Of a stretch of DNA of 64,000 bases, positions 24,361-32,487 are shown one piece after another. Source of the stretch: Streptomyces sp. JJ36 (GTDB taxonomy: Bacteria > Actinomycetota > Actinomycetes > Streptomycetales > Streptomycetaceae); contig NZ_JACYHE010000004.1 in assembly GCF_021696945.1 (NCBI RefSeq), positions 90,403 through 154,402 of the forward strand, written 5' to 3'. The first letter of the stretch is position 1. The number at the start of each line of letters is the position of its first letter. A program made the position numbers and the translations under genes. The notes below the pieces were generated by a model. That model saw only the letters and a list, made by a program, of their open reading frames with translations. It made no database searches and was not told the DNA's origin.

Positions 24361-25512
24361 ATGAACGACCGGAACGCACAGAACTTCGAGACCCTGGCGA
24401 TCCACGCCGGGCAGACCGCCGAGGCCACCACCGGCGCGGTCGTCCCGCCGATCTACCAGGTGTCGACCTACAAGCAGGACGGCGTGGGCGGTCTGCGCGG
24501 CGGCTACGAGTACAGCCGCTCCGCGAACCCCACCCGCACCGCCCTGGAGGAGAACCTCGCGGCGCTGGAGGGCGGCCGGCGCGGCCTCGCCTTCGCCTCC
24601 GGGCTGGCCGCCGAGGACTGCCTGCTGCGGGCGCTGCTGCGCCCCGGCGACCACGTGGTGATCCCGAACGACGCCTACGGCGGGACGTTCCGGCTGTTCG
24701 CCAAGGTCGTGGAGAAGTGGGGCGTGGAGTGGTCGGTGGCGGACTCCGCCGACCCTGCCGCGGTGCGGGCGGCCCTGACCGACCGCACCAAGGTGGTGTG
24801 GGTCGAGACGCCCTCGAACCCGCTGCTCGGCATCAGCGACATCGCGGCGCTGGCGGACGTGGCGCGCACCGCGGGGGCGCGGCTGGTGGTGGACAACACC
24901 TTCGCCAGCCCGTACCTCCAGCAGCCACTGGCCCTGGGCGCCGACGTGGTGGTGCACTCCACGACCAAGTACATGGGCGGCCACTCGGACGTGGTCGGCG
25001 GCGCCCTGGTGGTGTCGGACGCCGGCCTGGGCGAGGAGCTGGCCTTCCACCAGAACTCCATGGGGGCCATCGCGGGGCCGTTCGACGCCTGGCTGGTGAT
25101 GCGCGGGATCAAGACGCTGGCGGTGCGGATGGACCGGCACAGCGCCAACGCCACCCGGATCGTGGAGCTGCTGGAGCGCCACCCGGAGGTGACCCAGGTG
25201 TACTACCCGGGCCTGCCCTCGCACCCGGGCCACGAGATCGCCGCGAAGCAGATGCGGGCGTTCGGCGGGATGGTGTCCTTCCGGGTGCGCGGCGGCGAGG
25301 AGGCGGCCGTACGGGTGTGCGACCGGGCGCGCCTCTTCACCCTGGGCGAGTCGCTGGGCGGCGTGGAGTCGCTGATCGAGCACCCGGGGCGGATGACGCA
25401 CGCCTCGGCGGCGGGTTCGGCGCTGGAGGTGCCGGCGGACCTGGTGCGGCTGTCGGTGGGCATCGAGTCGGCGGACGACCTGGCGGCGGACCTGACGGCG
25501 GCCCTGGGCTGA
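24361..25512 (+). CDS. metB: Cystathionine gamma-synthase / trans-sulfuration PLP enzyme
   Basis: 383 residues, typical for the Cys/Met metabolism PLP family. The PLP lysine is in VVHSTTKYMGGHSDVVGG (about 200), with YEYSRSANPTR (about 49-59) and the SLGGVESLIEHPG signature (about 325-337). Cystathionine gamma-synthase joins an activated homoserine ester with cysteine; cystathionine gamma-lyase activity is a known alternative in actinomycetes and cannot be separated by sequence here. The start is fixed by the leaderless -10 spacing. It stands alone, convergent with the sigma-factor pair downstream. Confidence 0.92.
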   Translation: MNDRNAQNFETLAIHAGQTAEATTGAVVPPIYQVSTYKQDGVGGLRGGYEYSRSANPTRTALEENLAALEGGRRGLAFASGLAAEDCLLRALLRPGDHVVIPNDAYGGTFRLFAKVVEKWGVEWSVADSADPAAVRAALTDRTKVVWVETPSNPLLGISDIAALADVARTAGARLVVDNTFASPYLQQPLALGADVVVHSTTKYMGGHSDVVGGALVVSDAGLGEELAFHQNSMGAIAGPFDAWLVMRGIKTLAVRMDRHSANATRIVELLERHPEVTQVYYPGLPSHPGHEIAAKQMRAFGGMVSFRVRGGEEAAVRVCDRARLFTLGESLGGVESLIEHPGRMTHASAAGSALEVPADLVRLSVGIESADDLAADLTAALG

Positions 25513-25829
25513 CGCCCGGCGGCCGGCAAGCCGTCGGGGTGCCGCGCTCGGGGTCCGGCTCTCGCCCGGACGCGCCGGGTCCGGCCTGCGCCCGGCAGCG
25601 GCGGTGCGCCCGGGTCACCGGGCCCGGCCCCGCACAGAGGGCCGGGGCATCGCCGCTGTCCCGGCCCTCGCGGGCGCTTCGCCGCGTGCCGGGCGCACCG
25701 CGGCCCGGGCGGCCGGCCCTTCCGCGCTGACCTGCGCGGGCTGATGGCCGGGCTGTTTGCCGGGCTTGCAGTTCCCACGACCACTGTCCCGCCGGCACCC
25801 CGGAGTCCGCCTCGGACCCCGGTACGCCC
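25513..25829. other. 317-bp convergent intergenic region
   Basis: Only short GC-rich inverted repeats are seen between metB and the converging membrane-partner gene. No gene, promoter or strong terminator could be supported. Confidence 0.5.
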
Positions 25830-26081
25830 TCACCAGCGGTAGACCGGAGGCGTGGAGTCCCGGGAGGGCACCGACCAGGGCTCGGCGACCGCGGCCCAGC
25901 TCGCCAGGGCCAGGGCGGCGAGGAACGCCAGCGTCCACAGCAGGGACCGCAGCGCGTGCCGGCGGCGGAGCAGCCGGTCGCCACGGGAGCGGGCGCGGAG
26001 CGCGAGGTCGGCGGGCAGCGGCGCGTGGGAGCCGTCCAGCATGCGCCGCAGCTCTCGCTCCTGGCGGTCGGGGAGGGTCAT
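25830..26081 (-). CDS. Small single-span membrane protein, possible anti-sigma partner
   Basis: 83 residues: a charged N-terminal half (RQERELRRMLDG, then several Arg) and one membrane helix (about 45-66, LLWTLAFLAALALASWAAVA) with a short Pro/Ser tail outside. It overlaps the sigma-factor gene by 4 nt (ATGA) and is translated with it. Position and topology suggest a membrane partner that holds the sigma factor, but there is no zinc-binding anti-sigma motif, so that role is inference. The N-terminal part is short for an anti-sigma domain. Confidence 0.7.
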   Translation of the reverse strand: MTLPDRQERELRRMLDGSHAPLPADLALRARSRGDRLLRRRHALRSLLWTLAFLAALALASWAAVAEPWSVPSRDSTPPVYRW

Positions 26082-26587
26082 GCGGCACCCTCCGCCGCCC
26101 GCCGCGAGGAGGCCGGACGGGCGGCCGGCGGGCGGCTGCGCAGCGTGGCGCCGGCCCGGGCGCAGAGGGCACGCACGCGTTCCATGGGGAGTCCCAGCCC
26201 GGCGGCGACCTGTTCCTCGGGGACGCCCTCGCAGTGCCGCAGCACCAGCACCAGGCGTTCCCGGGGCGGCAGCCGGCCGAGGAGGCCGCCCCGGGGGCGG
26301 CGGTAGCGCCAGGCACTGTGCGCGAAGCGGGCGGCGAGCTCCCGCCGGGCGTGCTCGTAGGGGTCCTCGCCGTGCAGCCGGTCCCAGTCGGCGTACGTCC
26401 GGCCCAACACGGCCACCAGGAGTTCCTCGGCGGCGGGGGCGGTGCCCGGAGGCTCCCCGGTCAGCAGCGTGGCGGCATGCAGCAGCCGGCCTCCCGCGCC
26501 CGCGGCGAACGCCTCGAACTCCCGGGCACGGCGCCGTTCGCGGGTCGTGCGGTTCTCTCCCACCGTGCGCGCCTCCGTGGTGTTCAT
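26078..26587 (-). CDS. ECF-type RNA polymerase sigma factor (SigE70-like)
   Basis: 169 residues. Region 2 is weak (FEAFAAGAGGRLLHAATLLT and later LLVAVLGRTYADWDRL), and region 4 is clear: LGRLPPRERLVLVLRHCEGV followed by PEEQVAAGLGLPMERVRALC, an HTH that reads the -35. Length and character match the actinomycete sigma factors related to SigE family RNA polymerase factors. ATG 26587 is the only reasonable start. Coupled to a single-span membrane protein. No autoregulated promoter could be recognised. Region 2's weakness leaves open that it is a degenerate factor. Confidence 0.8.
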   Translation of the reverse strand: MNTTEARTVGENRTTRERRRAREFEAFAAGAGGRLLHAATLLTGEPPGTAPAAEELLVAVLGRTYADWDRLHGEDPYEHARRELAARFAHSAWRYRRPRGGLLGRLPPRERLVLVLRHCEGVPEEQVAAGLGLPMERVRALCARAGATLRSRPPAARPASSRRAAEGAA

Positions 26588-26690
26588 GGGACGGCAGGCG
26601 GGCTGATCAAATCAAGGGGGCGGACGGCGCGTTCGCAGGCCGGGGAGCGCCGCGGGCCCGGTTCCCCGGCCGCGCCACGGGCGGCCCGGG

Positions 26691-26747
26691 CCGGACCAGG
26701 AGGCGCCGGCCGGATCAGGAGGCGCCGGCCGGATCAGGAGGCGCGAC
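26691..26747. repeat. 19-bp tandem repeat, three copies
   Basis: Units ccggaccaggaggcgccgg (26691-26709), ccggatcaggaggcgccgg (26710-26728) and a third that decays at its end (26729-26747). They begin 4 nt past the stop of the MarR gene on its 3' side. Each contains GGCGCC. They may act as a terminator block, or reflect slippage. Confidence 0.8.
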
Positions 26748-26751
26748 AGGT

Positions 26752-27399
26752 TCAGGAGACCCCGCCCGGCAGCGAACCGGATGCGGGGCCGGACCGGGTG
26801 CCCGAGCCGCCGTGGGCGCCGGTGAGCGCGGTGTTGAACCGGGTGAGCAGGGCGCAGAAGGTGTCCCGCTCCTCCTCCGTCCAGCCCTGGGTCAGCAGCT
26901 CCATCAGCTCGCGCCGGGAGGAGCGGACCTGCTCCAGGCGCGCGGAGCCGCGCGCGGAGAGCTGGAGGACGACGGCGCGGCCGTCCTCGGGGTGCGAGGC
27001 GCGGTTCACCAGGCCCGAGTCGACCAGCGGTGCGACCTGCCGGGTGACCGTGGAGGAGTCGATGCCCATGGCGGAGGCGAGCGCCTTCACGCCCATGGGG
27101 CCCTCCGTGTCGAGCCGGTTGAGCAGCAGGTAGGCGGCGCGGTCCATGGAGTTGCGGGCCTGCCCGACGCCGCCGAGCCGGGTCTGCTCGGCGCGCCGCG
27201 CGAAGACGGCCACCTGGTGCTGCATGGCGTCGAGTACGGGGGCGACGTCCTCCGCGCGGTCCGGGGTGCGGGGGGAGTCCTGCGGGACCTGGCCGGGCGG
27301 GGCGGGCCGGTCGGCGGGGACGGATCGCGGCGGCTCGGGGCTGCGGGGCGGGCCGGGGGTGTCGTGGACTTCTGTCGTCATGTCCGGGTGCGTGGGCAT
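26752..27399 (-). CDS. MarR family transcriptional regulator
   Basis: 215 residues from ATG 27399 (GAAGCGAG about 11 nt upstream; ATG 27381 is an alternative). After a Pro-rich, disordered 45-residue start, the winged HTH is clear: MGVKALASAMGIDSSTVTRQ with the recognition helix, then the wing RASHPEDGRAVVLQLSARG (about 125-143), and flanking dimerisation helices. MarR proteins usually repress adjacent genes and sense phenolics or oxidants. It is divergent from ilvA, with GTACGTAC at 27432-27439 between them. A 19-bp tandem repeat follows its stop. Confidence 0.9.
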   Translation of the reverse strand: MPTHPDMTTEVHDTPGPPRSPEPPRSVPADRPAPPGQVPQDSPRTPDRAEDVAPVLDAMQHQVAVFARRAEQTRLGGVGQARNSMDRAAYLLLNRLDTEGPMGVKALASAMGIDSSTVTRQVAPLVDSGLVNRASHPEDGRAVVLQLSARGSARLEQVRSSRRELMELLTQGWTEEERDTFCALLTRFNTALTGAHGGSGTRSGPASGSLPGGVS

Positions 27400-27605
27400 G
27401 GCCGGGGTGCTCGCTTCGTTGGGGTGCCGAGGTACGTACGACCGAAAGTGTGGGGCACAGGGTACGCGCCCCCGGCACGCCCGCGTACCGGTGCTGCACG
27501 AACCGTTGCCGGAGTGCCGGCGAGGGTGCGGGCGCCGAAGGCCGGGGGACGGCACCCGGCGGCCGGCCGCGGACGGCTGAAGGCGCCGGGCGGGCGGGAG
27601 GCTGC

Positions 27606-27611
27606 CAGACT
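27606..27611 (+). promoter_or_regulatory. -10 box for leaderless ilvA transcript
   Basis: CAGACT, then GGCCGC, then ATG 27618; the same six spacer bases as before metB. No ribosome site. Confidence 0.4.
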
Positions 27612-27617
27612 GGCCGC

Positions 27618-28856
27618 ATGGTTGCCAGTCCTCCCGAGGGCCACACCCCCGCCCTCTCCGTCACCGTCGACGACGTACGCGCCGCCCAGAAGACCCTGTC
27701 CGGCGTGGCCCGCACGACCGCCCTGGAGGGGAGCCGGCACCTGACCGGACTGCTCGGCTCTCCCGTCCACCTGAAGTGCGAGAACCTGCAACGCACCGGT
27801 TCGTTCAAGCTGCGCGGCGCCTACACCCGGATCGCCGCCCTGTCGCAGGAGGACCGCGCCCGCGGCGTGGTCGCGGCCAGCGCGGGCAACCACGCCCAGG
27901 GCGTGGCGCTCGCCGCCGCGCTGCTCGGGGTGCGTTCGACGGTCTACATGCCGGTCGGCGCGCCGCTGCCGAAGGTCGCCGCGACCCGTGACTACGGCGC
28001 CCAGGTGGTGCTCCAGGGGCAGGTGGTGGACGAGACGCTGCGGGCGGCGCAGACGTACGCGGAGGAGACCGGCGCGGTCTTCATCCACCCCTTCGACCAC
28101 CCCGACGTGGTGGCCGGCCAGGGCACCATCGGGCTGGAGATCCTGGAGCAGTGCCCCGAAGTGCGCACCATCGTGGTCGGCGTCGGCGGCGGCGGCCTGG
28201 CGGCGGGCATCGCGGCCGGGGTGAAGCCGCTGCGCCCGGACGTGAGGGTGGTGGGCGTGCAGGCGGAGGGCGCGGCGGCGTATCCGCCCTCGCTCACCGC
28301 GGGGAGGCCGGTGGCGCTGGAGTCGGTCTCCACGATGGCCGACGGCATCAAGGTGGGGCGGCCCGGCGATGTGCCGTTCGAAATCGTTGGCGCTCTGGTG
28401 GACGAGGTCCGTACGGTGACCGAGGACGCGCTCTCGAGTGCGCTGCTGCTGCTCCTGGAGCGGGCGAAGCTGGTCGTCGAGCCGGCCGGGGCGAGCCCGG
28501 TCGCGGCGCTGCTGAGCGAGCCGGGTGCCTTCGAGGGCCCGGTGGTGGCGCTGCTCTCCGGCGGGAACGTCGATCCGCTGGTGCTCCAGCGCACCCTGCG
28601 GCACGGCATGGCCGCCGCGGGCCGCTATCTGTCGCTGCGGCTGCGGCTGACCGACCGGCCGGGGGCGCTCGCGGCGCTGCTCGGGGAGTTGTCAGTGGCG
28701 GACGCTAACGTCCTGGACGTGAGCCACGTGCGCACGGATCCGCGGCTCGGACTGGACGAGGCGGAGGTGGAGCTGCATCTGGAGACCAAGGGGCCCGAGC
28801 ACTGCATCGAGGTGTCGGCGGCGCTGCGGGCGGCGGGTTACACGGTCATGAGCTGA
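27618..28856 (+). CDS. ilvA: Threonine ammonia-lyase (threonine dehydratase)
   Basis: 412 residues. The PLP lysine is in RTGSFKLRGAYTR (about 61), SAGNHAQG (about 88) binds the substrate carboxylate and GVGGGGLAAG (about 193) the cofactor phosphate. Residues 335-412 form a single ACT-like regulatory domain (RLTDRPGALAALLGELSVAD). It makes 2-oxobutanoate from threonine through an enamine, feeding isoleucine synthesis or propionyl-CoA. With one ACT domain it is intermediate between biosynthetic and catabolic enzymes. Followed by a strong hairpin terminator at 28899. Confidence 0.95.
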   Translation: MVASPPEGHTPALSVTVDDVRAAQKTLSGVARTTALEGSRHLTGLLGSPVHLKCENLQRTGSFKLRGAYTRIAALSQEDRARGVVAASAGNHAQGVALAAALLGVRSTVYMPVGAPLPKVAATRDYGAQVVLQGQVVDETLRAAQTYAEETGAVFIHPFDHPDVVAGQGTIGLEILEQCPEVRTIVVGVGGGGLAAGIAAGVKPLRPDVRVVGVQAEGAAAYPPSLTAGRPVALESVSTMADGIKVGRPGDVPFEIVGALVDEVRTVTEDALSSALLLLLERAKLVVEPAGASPVAALLSEPGAFEGPVVALLSGGNVDPLVLQRTLRHGMAAAGRYLSLRLRLTDRPGALAALLGELSVADANVLDVSHVRTDPRLGLDEAEVELHLETKGPEHCIEVSAALRAAGYTVMS

Positions 28857-28898
28857 CGGGGCCCACTCCCGGGCGGCCGGTCCGTGCCGGAAGACGGT

Positions 28899-28936
28899 CC
28901 GCTCACGGGGCGGGCGGCCACCCGCCCCGTGAGCGG
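28899..28936 (+). terminator. ilvA terminator
   Basis: Perfect 16-bp stem, CCGCTCACGGGGCGGG (28899-28914) with its complement at 28921-28936, loop CGGCCA. No T-run, as is usual in Streptomyces. Confidence 0.7.
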
Positions 28937-28973
28937 CCGCACCGGGCGACAGTCGCGAAACAGCGGCCCTTGC

Positions 28974-29005
28974 TTGACGCGATATATCGCGTCGGGCAAA
29001 GATGG
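28974..29005 (+). promoter_or_regulatory. Exporter promoter with 18-bp palindromic operator
   Basis: GACGCGATATATCGCGTC (28976-28993) is a perfect palindrome. It overlaps a -35-like TTGACG (28974-28979) and would be followed 18 nt later by AAAGAT (28998-29003) as -10. AT-rich palindromes of this type are typical operators of PadR or TetR regulators for drug exporters; no such regulator gene is adjacent. Confidence 0.55.
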
Positions 29006-29027
29006 GGCGCACCGTGTGCCGGACCGT

Positions 29028-29052
29028 CGCGCCGTCGTGTCAGGACGGCGCG
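29028..29052 (+). other. Leader hairpin before the exporter operon
   Basis: CGCGCCGTC (29028-29036) pairs perfectly with GACGGCGCG (29044-29052), loop GTGTCAG. It lies about 210 nt before the ATPase start and may be an attenuator or mRNA-stabilising stem. Confidence 0.4.
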
Positions 29053-29260
29053 CACGTCCGCCCCGCCCGCCACGGGCGGCGTACGGCCGCGCCCCGCGGG
29101 CGCCCCGCACCACCGGTGCGCCCCGCATCTGTATCCGCACCTGCACCCGTACCCGCACCGCACCGACCGCCCGGACACCCGGGTGTCCACCGATCCACCC
29201 CAGCGACCCACGCGACCCTGTTCACCGATCCATCCCATGCACCCAGAAACGGGGAGACCT

Positions 29261-30301
29261 ATGCCAGGCGCCATTTATGCCGAAGGTCTGGTGAAGACCT
29301 TCGGCGAGGTGAAGGCTCTGGACGGCGTCGATCTCGATGTGCCCGAGGGCACGGTCCTCGGACTGCTCGGGCCGAACGGCGCCGGCAAGACCACCACCGT
29401 CCGCGTCCTGACCACCCTGCTCCGGCCGGACAGCGGCCGGGCCGTCGTGGCGGGACTGGACGTCCTCAAGCACCCGACCGAGGTGCGCCGCTCCATCGGC
29501 CTGTCCGGGCAGTTCGCCGCCGTCGACGAGTACCTGACCGGCCGGGAGAACCTCCAGATGGTCGGGCAGCTCTACCAGATGTCCGCACGTGACGCGAAGG
29601 CACGGGCGGGCGAGCTGCTGGAGCGGTTCAACCTCGCCGACGCCGCCGACCGCACGGCCAAGACCTACTCCGGCGGCATGCGCCGCCGGCTCGACCTCGC
29701 CGCCGCGCTGGTGGTCAGCCCGCCCGTGATGTTCATGGACGAGCCGACCACGGGCCTCGACCCGCGGAACCGGCAGCAGCTCTGGGAGGTCATCGAGGAG
29801 CTGGTCGCCGGCGGCACCACCCTCCTGCTGACCACGCAGTACCTCGAGGAGGCCGACCGCCTCGCGCACGACATCGCCGTGGTCGACCAGGGCACCGTCA
29901 TCGCCCGCGGCACCTCCGACCAGCTCAAGGCCCGCACGGGCGGCGAGCGGGTGGAGGTCGTGGTGCACGAGCGCGAGCACATCGGCACCGCCGAGGGCAT
30001 CCTCCGCGGCTTCGGCAAGGGCGACACCGTCGTCGAGGAGCACACCCGGAAGATCACCGTGCCGGTGACCGGCGGCGCCAAGCTGCTGGCCGAGGTGATC
30101 CGCGAGCTGGACGCCCGCGGCGTGGAGATCGACGACATCGGCCTGCGCCGGCCGACCCTGGACGACGTCTTCATCTCGCTCACCGGCCACGCGGCCGAGG
30201 ACGGCGCCGAGGGCGCCGACGGCGGAAAGCCGGGCGGGCAGGCGGGCGGGAAGCCCGGAAGGCAGGCGGCGCAGCAGGCCCGGAAGGAGACCGCACAGTG
30301 A
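29261..30301 (+). CDS. ABC transporter ATP-binding protein, DrrA-type
   Basis: 346 residues. Walker A GPNGAGKTT (about 38-46), signature YSGGMRRRLDLAAAL (about 138-152), Walker B VMFMDEPTTGLD (about 158-169) and the switch His region replaced by LTTQYLEEADRLA, as in DrrA-like exporters. The C-terminal ~100 residues contain the typical DrrA extension with RRPTLDDVFISLTG. The tail is Gly/Lys/Gln-rich. It energises the permease coded next, whose GTG overlaps its stop (GTGA). GGGGAG stands 4 nt before ATG 29261. Known relatives export daunorubicin and other drugs; the substrate here is unknown. Confidence 0.93.
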   Translation: MPGAIYAEGLVKTFGEVKALDGVDLDVPEGTVLGLLGPNGAGKTTTVRVLTTLLRPDSGRAVVAGLDVLKHPTEVRRSIGLSGQFAAVDEYLTGRENLQMVGQLYQMSARDAKARAGELLERFNLADAADRTAKTYSGGMRRRLDLAAALVVSPPVMFMDEPTTGLDPRNRQQLWEVIEELVAGGTTLLLTTQYLEEADRLAHDIAVVDQGTVIARGTSDQLKARTGGERVEVVVHEREHIGTAEGILRGFGKGDTVVEEHTRKITVPVTGGAKLLAEVIRELDARGVEIDDIGLRRPTLDDVFISLTGHAAEDGAEGADGGKPGGQAGGKPGRQAAQQARKETAQ

Positions 30302-31161
30302 GCGTGACCGAACGACCGGCTCCCGCGCCGGTGTCCCCGCCCGCCAGGGGCGGGATCGCGCAGGGGGTCTCGGACTCCCTGATCGTCGCGAAGCGCAACC
30401 TCATCCGGATGGCCCGCATCCCCGAGGTGGTCATCTTCGGGCTGATCCAGCCGATCATGTTCGTGGTGCTGTTCAGCTACGTCTTCGGCGGGTCGATCAA
30501 CATCCCCGGCTCCGGGCTCGACCCGGACGCCTACCGCGAGTTCCTGATGGCCGGCATCTTCGCCCAGACGGTCACCTTCGCCACCGCGGGCGCGGGCGCG
30601 GGGATCGCCGAGGACATGCACAAGGGCCTCATCGACCGCTTCCGCTCGCTCCCCATGGCCCGCGGCGCGGTGCTCACCGGGCGCACCCTGGCGGACCTGG
30701 TGCAGACCGCGCTCACCCTGGTGGTGCTCGCACTGGTCGCGGTGCTGGTCGGCTGGCGCATCCACGAGAACTTCCTCAAGGTGCTCGCCGGCTTCGGCCT
30801 GCTGCTGCTCCTCGGGTACGCGTTCACCTGGATCGGCGCGGTGATCGGCCTCTCCGTGCGGACTCCGGAGGCGGCGACCTCGGGCGGCCTCATCTGGCTG
30901 TTCCCGCTGACCTTCATCTCCAACGCCTTCGTGCCCTCGGAGAACATGCCGACCGTGCTGCGGCACATCGCCGAGTGGAACCCGTTCAGCGCGACCGTGC
31001 AGGCCTGCCGGGAGCTCTTCGGCAACATCCCGCCGACGTACCCGGTGCCGGACGCCTGGCCCATGCAGCACCCGGCGCTGGCCTCGCTGCTCTGGTCGGT
31101 CGTGATCATCGCGCTGTTCCGCACGCTGGCGGTGCGCAAGTACAAGTCGGCCACGGCCTGA
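30298..31161 (+). CDS. ABC-2 type permease, DrrB-type
   Basis: 287 residues with six membrane helices and the ABC-2 membrane domain (FGLIQPIMFVVLFSYVFGGS in helix 1, GAVIGLSVRTPEAATSGGLI and FVPSENMPTVLRHIAEWNPF near the end). It forms the exporter with the preceding ATPase, to which it is translationally coupled by a 4-nt overlap at GTG 30298. The DrrB-like loop with RFRSLPMARGAVLTGR is the coupling-helix region. Substrate unknown; exported lipids or antibiotics are possible. A bidirectional terminator follows. Confidence 0.93.
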   Translation: MSVTERPAPAPVSPPARGGIAQGVSDSLIVAKRNLIRMARIPEVVIFGLIQPIMFVVLFSYVFGGSINIPGSGLDPDAYREFLMAGIFAQTVTFATAGAGAGIAEDMHKGLIDRFRSLPMARGAVLTGRTLADLVQTALTLVVLALVAVLVGWRIHENFLKVLAGFGLLLLLGYAFTWIGAVIGLSVRTPEAATSGGLIWLFPLTFISNAFVPSENMPTVLRHIAEWNPFSATVQACRELFGNIPPTYPVPDAWPMQHPALASLLWSVVIIALFRTLAVRKYKSATA

Positions 31162-31183
31162 CGGCTGCCCGGGCCGGGGCACG

Positions 31184-31222
31184 GGAAGGGGCCGGGCGCG
31201 CCGTGCGCGCCCGGCCCCTTCC
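31184..31222. terminator. Bidirectional terminator between the exporter operon and greA
   Basis: A perfect 17-bp stem, GGAAGGGGCCGGGCGCG (31184-31200) with its complement at 31206-31222 and a 5-nt loop, sits between converging stops at 31161 and 31238. Confidence 0.8.
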
Positions 31223-31237
31223 GTACGCCTGCTGTGG

Positions 31238-31735
31238 TCAGCCCTTGTAGGGCTTGGCGTCCAGGATCCGCACCGAGGCCATCTTGCCGTTCGGCAGCTC
31301 GTACTCGGCGTCCGTACCGACCTTCTTGCCGTTGACGCCGTCGCCCAGCGGGGACTGCGGCGAGTAGGTCTCGACGTCGGCGCTCGCGTATTCGCGGGAG
31401 GCGAGGAGGAAGGTCAGCGTGTCGTCCTCGTCACCGTCGAACGCGATCGTCACGACCATGCCGGGCGCGACCACACCCGTGTCCGCGGGCGCCTCGCCGA
31501 CCTTCGCGGTCTCCAGGAGCTGCTGGAGCTGCCGCACGCGCAGTTCCTGCTTGCCCTGCTCCTCCTTGGCCGCGTGATAGCCGCCGTTCTCCCGGAGGTC
31601 GCCCTCCTCGCGAGCCGCCTCGATCTTCTTGGCGATCTCGGTGCGTGCAGGACCCGACAGGTACTCCAGCTCGGCCTTGAGCTGGTCGTACGCCTCCTGG
31701 GTCAGCCAGGTGACGTTCTCGCTGGTCTGGGTCAC
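31238..31735 (-). CDS. greA: Transcript cleavage factor GreA
   Basis: 165 residues. The N-terminal coiled coil carries the acidic tip in AAREEGDLRENGGYHAAKEE (about 39-58), which enters the RNA polymerase secondary channel and stimulates cleavage of backtracked RNA. The C-terminal FKBP-like domain has SPLGDGVNGKKVGTDAEYEL. The GTG at 31735 is preceded by GAGGAG at 7 nt, and the next genes upstream, DUF4307 and mca, are the usual actinomycete neighbours. An AT-rich TTTATAT lies upstream at about 31765 and may be the -10. Confidence 0.96.
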   Translation of the reverse strand: MTQTSENVTWLTQEAYDQLKAELEYLSGPARTEIAKKIEAAREEGDLRENGGYHAAKEEQGKQELRVRQLQQLLETAKVGEAPADTGVVAPGMVVTIAFDGDEDDTLTFLLASREYASADVETYSPQSPLGDGVNGKKVGTDAEYELPNGKMASVRILDAKPYKG

Positions 31736-31912
31736 AGGTCGCTCCTCGTCGGTACTCGGATATAAAGCAACGCCCTGACCGTAAGGCTGCGCCTGTACGG
31801 GCGGGCGGAAACTACGAGCCTAACAATTCCGGCGGAAAAGAGAAGAAGGACAAACGCAGGGTCAGCGCATGATCGCTTTGCGTCACCGCCGGCCGAGGGT
31901 GCCCCCGGGCGG

Positions 31913-32347
31913 CTACCCCGCCTCGGCGGCCCGGCAGCCGGTCAGCTCCGCGTTCACGGCGCGGCGCGTGGTGCGTACGGTGACCACCCGGTCGACCCGG
32001 GTCTCCGTACTCTCGAAGCGCACGTCCTTGCGGCCCACGACACCGCCCGTCCCGTCCACCACCCGCAGCGTGCACACCCCGGCCACGTCCGCTTCCTTGC
32101 GGACCTCCAGATGCACCTCGACGGCCTCCTCCGAGGCCACCCGGAACTTGATCATCGAGCCGCTGACGTCTGCGCCGGCGACGTAGGAGACCCCGATCCA
32201 GCCGACCAGCCCCAGCAGCAGCACACCGAGCACACCACCGGTGATCTTCAGACCGCGGTCGGAGGAGCCCGCCGTGGCTCCGTACCGGCCCGCGCCGCCG
32301 TACCGGCCGGGGGGCGGCGCCTGCGGCTCACGCTGCACATCGGCCAT
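31913..32347 (-). CDS. DUF4307 membrane-anchored protein
   Basis: 144 residues. After a Pro/Gly/Arg-rich cytoplasmic start, one membrane helix (about 33-55, GGVLGVLLLGLVGWIGVSYVAG) leads to a small beta-rich external domain (SMIKFRVASEEAVEVHLEVR, CTLRVVDGTGG). This is the DUF4307 arrangement; function unknown. It is divergent from mca, a conserved pairing, so a link to mycothiol or envelope redox state is possible but unproven. ATG 32347 begins the conserved part; upstream in-frame codons look like noise. Confidence 0.85.
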   Translation of the reverse strand: MADVQREPQAPPPGRYGGAGRYGATAGSSDRGLKITGGVLGVLLLGLVGWIGVSYVAGADVSGSMIKFRVASEEAVEVHLEVRKEADVAGVCTLRVVDGTGGVVGRKDVRFESTETRVDRVVTVRTTRRAVNAELTGCRAAEAG

Positions 32348-32487
32348 GGCTGCTGCGGTCCTGTCTGTCGGTCGTACGGCCCGCCGGCCCCGCGCGGCCG
32401 GGCCGGACCGGGGCGAGGAATACATCGGGGCCCCGCTTCGGTCACTATAGAAGCCGTCTGATGCGACGAGACAACGAGGATCGAGCC

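Larger units (their letters stand above)
28857..29260. other. 404-bp regulatory intergenic region before the exporter operon
   Basis: No gene is supported. It contains the ilvA terminator (28899-28936), a promoter with a palindromic operator (28974-29005) and a leader hairpin (29028-29052), leaving an untranslated leader of roughly 250 nt before the exporter ATPase gene. Confidence 0.65.
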
